In this document: in pieces, positions 1 to 6,161 of the stretch
Numbering within the stretch: the stretch's first letter is position 1
Layout of the letters: every line of letters begins with the position of its first letter
Assembly (NCBI GenBank): GCA_031260865.1
Contig: JAISKQ010000034.1
Location: forward strand, 1-11,604
Direction of reading: 5' to 3'
Source of the DNA: Prevotella sp.
GTDB lineage: Bacteria; Bacteroidota; Bacteroidia; Bacteroidales; Dysgonomonadaceae
Length of the DNA stretch: 11,604 bases
Position numbers and translations under genes: made by a program
The notes under the pieces: model-generated
What the model was told of the DNA's origin: nothing
The model's database searches: none
The model's input: only the letters and a program-made list of their open reading frames with translations

Positions 1-743
1 ATTCGTTTTATAATTTCATCTTCTTTTCCTTCATAGCCTAATTTTAATTTTTTTGAGTCAAAATCAAATAAAGCCTTTGTGTCATAGTTCATCCCGAAAT
101 TGATCTTATCGCCCACCGAAGCGGTCACGTTCATTTGAATATCTTCTTTAAATTCAAAGGCTGTACGCTTCCGGTTCCGTTCCGACAGGGTAGGGTTATC
201 GGTGTTGTTATATTTAAGACCCATTGACGCCTCTACGTATCCTTGCGTCTTTACTTTGACGCCTCCTGGACCGAATAATTTATCGATAGAAGCTATGTTG
301 AGTTTTATATCTTTTAATGAAAATTCTTCATTTTCGTCTTTTTTATTATATGTTTCCGTGTTTTTACCGCGGAAGTAATCGGACATGGACTGCCTTAGCG
401 TATAATCCATATATTCGTTCGGACTTAAAGAGAAAGGAGTGGAAATCACTTGGTCTCCAACCTTCAATCTGAAGATATAGAGACCGCTATTTGGATCATA
501 TTCTACTATTTTGCTGATATTAGAAGGGTCTTTCAGATCGACGGGTGGATTGCTGTTCAGGTCTTTGTATGTCTCTATTTGTGTCTTCTTCACAGGGAAA
601 CGAGGCACTGTATCGTTCGGTTGAGGTATAGGTTCGCTTATTTTGATACTATCAACATCTGTTTTGCCGTACATACCGGAAAACACGCTGATTGAACTTA
701 CCAAAAGAACGATGAAGAATAAATATTTTATAATTTTTTTCAA
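1..743 (-). CDS. sprA: Cell-surface protein SprA (type IX secretion outer-membrane channel), N-terminal part
   Basis: This is the N-terminal 247 residues of SprA (Sov in Porphyromonas), the very large outer-membrane barrel through which type IX secretion substrates pass. The reading frame is open from 743 down to the left edge. It begins TTG-AAA-AAA-ATT-ATA and encodes MKKIIKYLFFIVLLVSSIS, a basic stretch followed by a hydrophobic signal-peptide core. The SprA N-terminal domain is recognisable in segments such as SPNEYMDYTLRQSMSDYF (about 107-124), PTLSERNRKRTAFEFKEDIQ (184-203) and INFGMNYDTKALFDFDSKKL (214-233). TTG is chosen because the frame meets a stop 12 codons upstream with no ATG between, while the first downstream ATG (codon 24) would remove the signal peptide. 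It lies 22 bases after ruvA on the same strand, so the two are probably co-transcribed. The gene is cut by the window edge; the full protein is usually over 2000 residues. Confidence 0.93.
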   Translation of the reverse strand, partial: MKKIIKYLFFIVLLVSSISVFSGMYGKTDVDSIKISEPIPQPNDTVPRFPVKKTQIETYKDLNSNPPVDLKDPSNISKIVEYDPNSGLYIFRLKVGDQVISTPFSLSPNEYMDYTLRQSMSDYFRGKNTETYNKKDENEEFSLKDIKLNIASIDKLFGPGGVKVKTQGYVEASMGLKYNNTDNPTLSERNRKRTAFEFKEDIQMNVTASVGDKINFGMNYDTKALFDFDSKKLKLGYEGKEDEIIKR

Positions 744-765
744 CCTGACGAAAATGATTAAAGTA

Positions 766-1347
766 TTAAAGTATTTTTAGCGCGGTCTTAATAATCTGTT
801 CAACTGTATTATCGGGCTTTTCTTTTAGTATTTTAGCCACTACCTTGTGCGACGCCTGCTGCGGAAAGCCCAGCATAACCAAAGCGGCAACGGCTTCTTC
901 TCCTGCCGGATTGTTAGCGGCAAACATTTCAACCTGCTCTATACCACTTATTTTTATCTTGTCTTTCAAGTCAACGATGACACGCTGGGCGGTTTTCAAC
1001 CCAATGCCTTTGACGGTTTTCAGCATATCCGCGTTGCCTGACGCGATCACATTGGCAAGTTCTTGCACATTCATCGACGAGAGTATCATGCGCGCGGTGC
1101 CGGCTCCAATACCGGATACGCTTATCAGCAACAGAAAGAGTTCCCGTTCCTGTTTGTCGAAAAAGCCGAATAGTTGGTGCGCGTCTTCCCGTATGGCTTC
1201 ATAAACGAAAATCGTGGCATTCTTTTTCCCCGAAAGGCTTGTATATGTATTAAGGGATATATTGATAAAATAGCCTATTCCATAAGTCTCTATCGTAACG
1301 GAAGCCGGAGTCAATTCGGTAATTTCCCCTTTTATATAATCTATCAT
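766..1347 (-). CDS. ruvA: Holliday junction branch migration protein RuvA
   Basis: RuvA is the DNA-binding subunit of the RuvAB complex. It forms tetramers that hold the four-way junction flat while the RuvB ATPase drives branch migration during recombinational repair. The 193-residue length is normal for the family. Visible parts are an N-terminal OB fold (about 1-63, starting [12 protein letters not shown]), two helix-hairpin-helix DNA-binding motifs ([15 protein letters not shown] at 75-89 and [20 protein letters not shown] at 109-128), a variable linker (about 132-148), and a small C-terminal helical domain (about 149-193) that in the family contacts RuvB. The ATG at 1347 gives exactly the canonical N-terminus. 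The gene runs away from the M3 peptidase gene and ends 22 bases before the sprA start. In this phylum ruvA and sprA/sov are often neighbours, as I recall from Porphyromonas gingivalis. Confidence 0.97.
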   Translation of the reverse strand: MIDYIKGEITELTPASVTIETYGIGYFINISLNTYTSLSGKKNATIFVYEAIREDAHQLFGFFDKQERELFLLLISVSGIGAGTARMILSSMNVQELANVIASGNADMLKTVKGIGLKTAQRVIVDLKDKIKISGIEQVEMFAANNPAGEEAVAALVMLGFPQQASHKVVAKILKEKPDNTVEQIIKTALKIL

Positions 1348-1459
1348 ACCGGTTTATAAATTTACTAGTTAATTATTAACGAAAAAATATTAAGAAAAGT
1401 ATATTGAGTCAGTGAACTTTTGTGAGCTTTGTACCTTTCAAAATTCTTTAATTAGTAGG

Positions 1460-1467
1460 CAAAGATA
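1460..1467 (-). promoter_or_regulatory. Candidate -7 promoter box for ruvA-sprA
   Basis: Read on the minus strand this is TATCTTTG, an exact match to the Bacteroidota -7 consensus TAnnTTTG. It would start transcription near 1453 and leave a leader of about 105 bases before ruvA. I see no TTTG-like -33 box at the expected 19-20 base spacing, so the call rests on the -7 element alone. A weaker match (TAAATTTA, 1356-1363) lies almost on the ruvA start. Confidence 0.4.
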
Positions 1468-1488
1468 AGATATTTGGATTAGTTTTTA

Positions 1489-1496
1489 TACCTTTG
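1489..1496 (+). promoter_or_regulatory. Candidate -7 promoter box for the M3 peptidase gene
   Basis: TACCTTTG matches TAnnTTTG exactly. Transcription would begin near 1503, giving a leader of about 150 bases before the ATG at 1656. The only nearby TTTG (1473-1476) is 12 bases upstream, too close for the normal ~19-20 base spacing, so the -33 element is missing or degenerate. Confidence 0.45.
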
Positions 1497-1655
1497 CCTT
1501 ACCCATAAAAAATATTTAACCGGAGGAAGTCGGTTTTGAAGACAAAAAATGTTGTTAATATTTATTTATGGCGCATCTTCATGAAAATGAACCCGACACA
1601 TAGGTTGTATGTTTAGTTCATATCTCATATATTCTTAAACTTAAATCTGATTTTT

Positions 1656-3749
1656 ATGAGAAGCAAACTATTTACTTTTTTATTTTTAATAATAGCAATG
1701 AATACAATTCAAGCGCAGAATCCGTTTTTTTCGGCGTATAAAACGCCTTATGATACACCGCCGTTCGATAAAATTGCGAATCGGCATTACGAACCCGCCA
1801 TTGATAAGGGAATACAAGACCATCAGGCTGAAATAAATAAAATTGTGATGATCAGGGCGGTTCCTGTTTTCGAGAATACAATACTTCCCCTTGAAGAATC
1901 GGGGAAATTGTTGAATCGTGTCACATCCGTGTTTTTCAATCTGTTAAGCGCCGAAAGCAATGATGAGATGCTGGAGATTGCCCAACGTATCCAGCCAAAA
2001 CTGTCGGAACATTCCAACTCGGTAACTTTAAACGAGGGTTTGTTTCAGAAAGTGAAAGCGGTGTATGATAAGCGTTTCGAATCGAATCTGACTTCGGAAC
2101 AAATTCGCCTGGTAGAAAAAACATATCAGGGATTTGAAAATAGCGGGGCAACGCTTATCGGTAAAGATAGGGATACTTACAAGGAATTATCATCGAAACT
2201 AAGCCAACTTACTTTAACTTTCGGACAGAACGTGCTGAAAGAAGGTAATAAGTTTGAAATGATACTGACCGATGAAGCAGACCTCGCCGGATTGCCTCAA
2301 ATGGTGAAAGACGCGGCTGCGGCTAAAGCAAAAAGTAAAGACAAAGCAGGGTATATGTTTGACCTTTCGGCTCCAAGCTATATCGCGTTTATGAAATATT
2401 CCACTCGTCGCGATTTGCGCCAAAAATTGTATATGGCATATAGTACAAAATGTGTGGCGGGAGGCGAATTTGATAATCAGGAAAATGTGAAAGAGATTGC
2501 TAAAACCCGGATGCAGATAGCAAACCTACTGGGTTATCCGGATTATGCCACTTACGTTTTGCGGAATAAGATGGCTAAAGATAAGGAGCATGTTTACAGC
2601 CTGCTTGACAATCTGTTCGGCGCGTATGCCCGGGCAGCCCGTGAAGATGTGAAGATGGTGGAAGGATTCGCCGTAGGCATGGAGGGTAAAGCCATTGAAT
2701 TGCAACCTTGGGATTGGGCTTTTTATTCGGAAAAACTGAAAGACGCCAAATATAACGTGAGCGATGAGCTTGTGCGTCCTTATTTTGAATTGGAAAATGT
2801 AAAGAAAGGGGTATTTGGGCTTGCGACAGACCTGTATGGCGTCACATTCGTAAAGAATGCTGAAATACCGGTATATCATACTGAAGTAGAGGCTTTTGAT
2901 GTGCTGGACGAAAACGGGAAGTTCTTAGCTGTCCTTTATACCGATTTTCATCCTCGGGAAGGAAAACGCCAAGGTGCATGGATGACCGAATATAAAGGTC
3001 AGTACATAGAAAAAGGGAAAGATTCGCGCCCGTTTGTTTCCATCGTAATGAACTTTACCCGTCCGACGGTCACCGAGCCTGCTTTGCTGACCTTTGACGA
3101 AGTGGAGACCTTTCTGCACGAGTTTGGGCATGCGCTGCATGGTATGCTTACTAAATGCACTTATGAATCATTATCCGGTACAAATGTTTTGCATGACTTT
3201 GTGGAACTTCCTTCCCAGATAATGGAAAACTGGCTGACCGAAAAAGAATATTTGGACAAATTTGCTGTTCATTATAAGACAGGGGAGAAAATTCCCGCCG
3301 ACTTAGTGAAGAAGTTGGTGGACGCCGCGAATTATAACGCCGGTTATCTGTGCTATCGTCAATTATCGTTCGGATATTTGGATATGGCATGGCATACCCT
3401 GACGCAACCATATACCGGGGATGTCATTGCTTTTGAGCATAAGGCGATGGACAAAACAGCCTTGTTGCCTGTTGTGGACGGGACCGATATGTCCACATCG
3501 TTCAGCCATATATTTTCGGGCGGTTACGCAGCCGGATATTATGGTTACAAATGGGCTGAGGTGTTGGATGCCGATGCGTTCGCGTTATTTAAAAAGACAG
3601 GGATTTTCAATAAAGAAACGGCGTGTTCGTTCCGTGAAAATGTACTTGAAAGAGGTAACACGGAAGAGCCGATGAGCCTGTATGTCAGATTCAGAGGGCA
3701 AGAACCTACCGTAGACGCCCTGTTGGAAAGGAATGGCGTGAAAAAATAA
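1656..3749 (+). CDS. Secreted M3-family zinc oligopeptidase (peptidyl-dipeptidase Dcp-like)
   Basis: This 697-residue protein is an M3-family (thimet oligopeptidase/Dcp-type) metallopeptidase that cleaves short peptides. Closest in appearance is peptidyl-dipeptidase Dcp, which removes C-terminal dipeptides. An N-terminal signal peptide (MRSKLFTFLFLIIAMNTIQA, about 1-20, then Q) predicts export to the periplasm. The helical N-terminal part (about 25-230) is followed by the catalytic domain. The zinc motif HEFGH is at 488-492, and the third ligand is Glu517, exactly 25 residues after the second His (HDFVELPSQ), as the family requires. The conserved substrate-side segment SHIFSGGYAAGYYGYKWAEV is at 617-636. 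Length is normal and the frame is intact. It is transcribed alone, divergent from ruvA, and ends in a hairpin terminator. Dcp rather than oligopeptidase A specificity is inferred from overall resemblance. Confidence 0.93.
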   Translation: MRSKLFTFLFLIIAMNTIQAQNPFFSAYKTPYDTPPFDKIANRHYEPAIDKGIQDHQAEINKIVMIRAVPVFENTILPLEESGKLLNRVTSVFFNLLSAESNDEMLEIAQRIQPKLSEHSNSVTLNEGLFQKVKAVYDKRFESNLTSEQIRLVEKTYQGFENSGATLIGKDRDTYKELSSKLSQLTLTFGQNVLKEGNKFEMILTDEADLAGLPQMVKDAAAAKAKSKDKAGYMFDLSAPSYIAFMKYSTRRDLRQKLYMAYSTKCVAGGEFDNQENVKEIAKTRMQIANLLGYPDYATYVLRNKMAKDKEHVYSLLDNLFGAYARAAREDVKMVEGFAVGMEGKAIELQPWDWAFYSEKLKDAKYNVSDELVRPYFELENVKKGVFGLATDLYGVTFVKNAEIPVYHTEVEAFDVLDENGKFLAVLYTDFHPREGKRQGAWMTEYKGQYIEKGKDSRPFVSIVMNFTRPTVTEPALLTFDEVETFLHEFGHALHGMLTKCTYESLSGTNVLHDFVELPSQIMENWLTEKEYLDKFAVHYKTGEKIPADLVKKLVDAANYNAGYLCYRQLSFGYLDMAWHTLTQPYTGDVIAFEHKAMDKTALLPVVDGTDMSTSFSHIFSGGYAAGYYGYKWAEVLDADAFALFKKTGIFNKETACSFRENVLERGNTEEPMSLYVRFRGQEPTVDALLERNGVKK

Positions 3750-3770
3750 ATTGTATATATTTGATGAAAG

Positions 3771-3808
3771 AAAAGAGCCGCCCTGATTTTTCGAAGGCGA
3801 CTCTTTTT
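3771..3808 (+). terminator. Rho-independent terminator after the M3 peptidase gene
   Basis: AAAAGAG (3771-3777) pairs with CTCTTTT (3801-3807). After one mismatch CGCC (3779-3782) pairs with GGCG (3796-3799), leaving a 13-base loop and a T-run at 3804-3808. It lies 22 bases after the stop codon. The A-rich 5' arm means it may also work weakly on the other strand. Confidence 0.8.
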
Positions 3809-3979
3809 CAGTTTTTTAGGGTCGATTCTGTTATTATTAAACATTTAATTTTTGTACATTTGGTATTTTATACCTTGATGGTCAGCTACCGATGTGCGTT
3901 TCGCAAGCGACTTACAATGGACGACAACGACTATCGGGCTATCAGTCTTAATATTTGAAAATAGGAAAATAATGTACAG

Positions 3980-4011
3980 GTTGTATAAATCGCAAATAAT
4001 TATTACTTTTG
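3980..4011 (+). promoter_or_regulatory. Promoter of the DUF3791-DUF3990 operon
   Basis: A -33-like GTTG (3980-3983) and a perfect -7 box TACTTTTG (4004-4011) are separated by 20 bases, a good fit to the Bacteroidota housekeeping sigma pattern. Transcription should begin at about 4015-4018. This places the first possible ATG (4016) at the transcript start and favours the second in-frame ATG at 4037 as the translation start. The preceding bases 3809-3979 show no gene or repeat that I can support. Confidence 0.65.
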
Positions 4012-4036
4012 TATCATGTGGTTAAAGCGTAATAGT

Positions 4037-4273
4037 ATGGAAACTAATGTGTTGGAAAAAGAAACAAGAAATAAACTTCGGTTTGTCACGTTTATCATAC
4101 CTAAATTCGCGGATGCTTATAAAATGAATAGGCAAGAGGCTTACCGATACCTGAAAAAATACGGTGGGCTTGATTATCTTTTCGACCATTGGTGGGCATT
4201 ACACACCGATAATCCTTTTTGGGCAATAAGAGATATATTTGAAGTTTGTCGCCGGAATGGAGGTTTGCGATGA
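4037..4273 (+). CDS. DUF3791 family protein, possible antitoxin-like partner of the DUF3990 protein
   Basis: This small protein of 78 residues matches the DUF3791 pattern: a helical FVTFIIPKFADAY (16-28), then EAYRYLKKYGGLDYLFDHW (34-52), then the family hallmark ALHTDNP (54-60) and a terminal helix (AIRDIFEVCRR). It is mostly helical, with no membrane segment or obvious nucleic-acid motif. The biochemical role of DUF3791 is not established. Genes of this family commonly lie next to DUF3990 genes, as here, so a toxin-antitoxin-like partnership is inferred. The ATG at 4037 is preferred; an upstream in-frame ATG at 4016 would add seven residues but coincides with the predicted transcription start. 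The stop overlaps the next start codon as ATGA (4270-4273), predicting translational coupling. Confidence 0.8.
   Translation: METNVLEKETRNKLRFVTFIIPKFADAYKMNRQEAYRYLKKYGGLDYLFDHWWALHTDNPFWAIRDIFEVCRRNGGLR
4259..4263 (+). promoter_or_regulatory. Shine-Dalgarno site GGAGG of the DUF3990 gene
   Basis: GGAGG lies six bases before the ATG at 4270, inside the end of the DUF3791 gene. Strong Shine-Dalgarno sequences are not the rule in Bacteroidota. This one decides the start at 4270 over the upstream in-frame TTG at 4246, and supports coupled translation through the ATGA overlap. Confidence 0.7.
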
Positions 4274-4947
4274 AAGTATATCATGGAGGTTTGGTTGAAA
4301 TAGAAAAAATTGATTTGTCCCAGAGCAGGTTAAACAGAGATTTTGGGGCAGGCTTTTATGTTACTAATATTCAGGAACAAGCTGAGCTTTGGGCGAAAAG
4401 GAAAGGGCTTAGACATGGCACAAATGGTTATGTAACTGAGTTTACGTTTTTTGAAAATGCGTATAACCATTACGAAATGGAAGTACTTCGTTTTGATGGA
4501 TATACAGAGGATTGGCTTGACTTTGTGGTAATGAATCGTAATCCGGAAGTATCCGAACCCGCTCATGAATATGATATTGTGGAAGGTCCTGTTGCCGATG
4601 ACGATATAGCGCAGCGTATTGACGCCTATTTAGAAGGCGCTATAACTAAAGAAAAATTTCTTGACGATCTCAAATTTACCCGTCCTACCCATCAGATCTG
4701 TTTTTGTACTACCCGTTCATTGCAAATGTTAGAGCAGGTTAAGAAAAAAAAATACGTAGGCAACATTGACGATGCCATTACGCAATCACTTGTAGCCGAT
4801 TACGGCATTACAGTAGATAAAGCCATTGATGTATATTTTGAGTCAAAAACATATAGACTATTGATTGATGAAAGTACAGGACTTTGCAACAAACCTTGGA
4901 AGGATATTTATGAACTTCTTAAAAAAGAATTAAATAAAAAGCAATAA
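4270..4947 (+). CDS. DUF3990 protein (predicted ADP-ribosyltransferase-like fold) with extra C-terminal domain
   Basis: This protein of 225 residues contains a DUF3990 domain (about 1-157), a family placed in the ADP-ribosyltransferase superfamily. Family hallmarks are MKVYHGG at the N-terminus, SRLNRDFGAGFYVTN (19-33), QAELWA (37-42), EYDIVEGPVADDD (100-112) and the THQICFCT strand (140-147). His5, Tyr30 and Gln142 are candidates for an H-Y-Q style active site, by inference. Residues about 162-225 form a second module (VADYGITVDKAIDVYFES, then KTYRLLIDESTGL and DIYELLKKEL). This looks like the small separate protein that often accompanies DUF3791/DUF3990 genes, here fused. The junction is a lysine run encoded by nine consecutive A (4744-4752). 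There is no signal peptide, so it should act in the cytoplasm, probably as the toxin or effector of the pair. The target is unknown, and secreted or immune functions cannot be excluded. Confidence 0.85.
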   Translation: MKVYHGGLVEIEKIDLSQSRLNRDFGAGFYVTNIQEQAELWAKRKGLRHGTNGYVTEFTFFENAYNHYEMEVLRFDGYTEDWLDFVVMNRNPEVSEPAHEYDIVEGPVADDDIAQRIDAYLEGAITKEKFLDDLKFTRPTHQICFCTTRSLQMLEQVKKKKYVGNIDDAITQSLVADYGITVDKAIDVYFESKTYRLLIDESTGLCNKPWKDIYELLKKELNKKQ

Positions 4948-5032
4948 TTTAATAGATACAGATGTTTAGATAAAAGCAAGTCAATGCTAAAATAAAATCA
5001 GTTTATATATCTTCATCTTAGAATACAAGAAA

Positions 5033-5503
5033 ATGAAAACAATAAGATCAATCTTAGCGGTCTGCGCGCTATTCGTATGTACCTGTTCTTTTGCACAAGA
5101 AAGCAAGCCAACGAAAGAGGAGACAATCGAATGGTTGAAACCTAAGTTGATAGAGTATTCTTCTTTCAAAGAATTTACAACAAGAGATCTTAAAATTGAA
5201 ATCAATGAATGTGAGGTTGTTATATCGGGCTTTCTAAAAAGAGGCAATAAGGAAGTAAAATATAAATCTGTATTTCCTACTGATTTTATTAAAATGCCAA
5301 GAGGAAACAACGGTAAATATTATTTAAAGTACACTTATGAGGCATATCAAACAGAGGAGAAGGGCAAACTGAAACCATACAGTGATGGATGGCATTTCTT
5401 AAAAATGGAAACCCCGCCCGAAATGGCTAACCGAATTGAGAGCGCTTTAAAAAATTTGCAATCTTATTGTGGCGGGCAAAAAAGCGAAGACGAGCCGTTT
5501 TAA
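5033..5503 (+). CDS. Small secreted protein of unknown function
   Basis: A 156-residue protein that I cannot name. It starts MKTIRSILAVCALFVCTCSFA followed by QES, a clear signal peptide with cleavage expected after Ala21. No lipobox fits, so it should be a soluble periplasmic or secreted protein. The mature part alternates short charged beta-type segments (LKIEINECEVVISGFLKR, 53-70; KYYLKYTYEAYQ, 95-106) with a C-terminal helix (PEMANRIESALKNLQSYCGG, 129-148). Two mature cysteines, Cys60 and Cys146, could form a disulfide. The ending, a helix followed by CGG and an acidic tail closing in PF, resembles a recurrent type of small exported Bacteroidota protein; this is from memory and gives no function. 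It lies 85 bases after the DUF3990 gene on the same strand. Only a poor -7-like TATCTTCA precedes it, so read-through from upstream is possible. Confidence 0.75.
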   Translation: MKTIRSILAVCALFVCTCSFAQESKPTKEETIEWLKPKLIEYSSFKEFTTRDLKIEINECEVVISGFLKRGNKEVKYKSVFPTDFIKMPRGNNGKYYLKYTYEAYQTEEKGKLKPYSDGWHFLKMETPPEMANRIESALKNLQSYCGGQKSEDEPF

Positions 5504-5667
5504 TTTCAAAGAATAAAAGCCGGAGTTTTTTATAGCATGACATTGGACAAAACGGAATGTTGTCAATCAAAAAAAAAACTTTTAAATTACGCCCTAAAAT
5601 TGTCATGAAATTTTTAAAAAATTATCTTATATAGAATAGTTACGAGTTACAAGTAATGAGTTTTGAG

Positions 5668-6014
5668 TTTACAAGTTTACTAGCTTGCAAGTTTACAAGA
5701 AAGAAGACAGAATGGCGCAAAGCGGTGTTACCTGAAAAGTGTTACTTTTGTTACCTTTTTTAAGTTTTAAGTTTACAAGCTTGCAAGTGTACAAGTTTAC
5801 AAGAACAAAGAATGGCGCGAAGCGATGATGACAGAAAACTGTTACTTTTGTCACTTTTTTAAATTTTAAGTTTTGAGTTTACAAGCTTGCAAGTGTACAA
5901 GTTTACAAGAACGAAGAATGGCGCGAAGCGATGATGACAGAAAAGTGTTACTTTTGTCACTTTTTAGAACTCTAGTAAACTATTTACTGAAAACTGTTAC
6001 TTTTGTTACTTTTT
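5668..6014. repeat. Nested intergenic repeat array: three ~105-base units plus a partial fourth
   Basis: Unit 1 starts at 5668, unit 2 at 5772, unit 3 at 5878. Each opens with four head-to-tail 8-mers of the TTTACAAG type (TTTACAAG, CTTGCAAG, TGTACAAG, TTTACAAG in units 2 and 3; TTTACAAG, TTTACTAG, CTTGCAAG, TTTACAAG in unit 1). A GC-richer core follows, AATGGCGCGAAGCGATGATG in units 2 and 3 and diverged in unit 1. Each unit closes with GTTACTTTTGTYACYTTTTT (5741, 5841, 5947). A fourth copy of only this closing element is at 5996-6014. The closing element is itself a tandem pair (GTTACTTTT then GTYACTTTTT) and contains TACTTTTG, an exact -7 promoter match. Units 2 and 3 are nearly identical, unit 1 is older. 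There are no unique spacers, so it is not a CRISPR. Confidence 0.85.
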
Positions 6015-6056
6015 AACAATAAACGGTTAGTTATTGGCTGTCAGTTATTTACCGAA

Positions 6057-6089
6057 GAAGCCCCTAATCCACTGGGGAATAGAGGCTTC
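6057..6089. repeat. Imperfect inverted repeat (9-base arms)
   Basis: GAAGCCCCT (6057-6065) pairs with AGAGGCTTC (6081-6089) with one mismatch around a 15-base loop. The loop holds GGGG (6074-6077), which could alternatively pair with CCCC (6061-6064). There is no T-run on either side, so a terminator function is not supported. Confidence 0.5.
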
Positions 6090-6127
6090 GCGGTCGAACA
6101 GTTGACTGATTTAATGTTGTCGCTTCG

Positions 6128-6161
6128 CTAAAGTCCCCCTTTTGGATTTAGGGGACTTTAG
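6128..6161. repeat. Perfect 11-base inverted repeat downstream of the GH20 gene
   Basis: CTAAAGTCCCC (6128-6138) and GGGGACTTTAG (6151-6161) pair perfectly around a 12-base loop. A partial extra copy, GCTTTAGGGGA, follows at 6164-6174. It lies 19 bases beyond the GH20 stop. It could protect or end that transcript, but neither strand has a T-run after it. It resembles dispersed C/G-rich palindromes seen between genes in Bacteroidota. Confidence 0.65.

Larger units (their letters stand above)
1348..1655. other. Divergent intergenic region between ruvA and the M3 peptidase gene
   Basis: This gene-free stretch of 308 bases separates two divergent genes. It is AT-rich and contains two Bacteroidota-type -7 boxes, one per strand, listed separately. 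The roughly 155 bases between the plus-strand box and the peptidase start hold only a very short open frame and no hairpin that I would call a riboswitch or terminator. Confidence 0.7.

Noticed and set aside
450..695. Plus-strand open frame opposite sprA
   Set aside because: The minus-strand frame encodes an unmistakable SprA N-terminus over the same bases.
845..1204. Plus-strand open frames opposite ruvA
   Set aside because: They are antisense shadows of a confidently identified gene and have no protein-like features.
1473..1476. TTTG as the -33 box of the M3 peptidase promoter
   Set aside because: It is only 12 bases from the -7 box, well short of the usual 19-20.
3761..3958. Small plus-strand open frame after the M3 peptidase gene
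   Set aside because: It begins inside the terminator hairpin region, has no recognisable protein features, and ends before the DUF3791 promoter.
4246..4269. TTG start adding eight residues to the DUF3990 protein
   Set aside because: The ATG at 4270 has a GGAGG site six bases upstream, an ATGA overlap, and gives the family's typical MKVYHGG beginning.
5974..5988. Short palindrome AGTAAA-CTA-TTTACT
   Set aside because: Six-base AT-rich arms are expected by chance in this composition.
5668..6014. Possible CRISPR array
   Set aside because: Repeats are about 105 bases and nearly continuous, with no unique spacers of regular size and no cas genes nearby.
6128..6161. Rho-independent terminator for the GH20 gene
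   Set aside because: The stem is perfect but no T-run follows it on either strand, so I list it as a repeat only.
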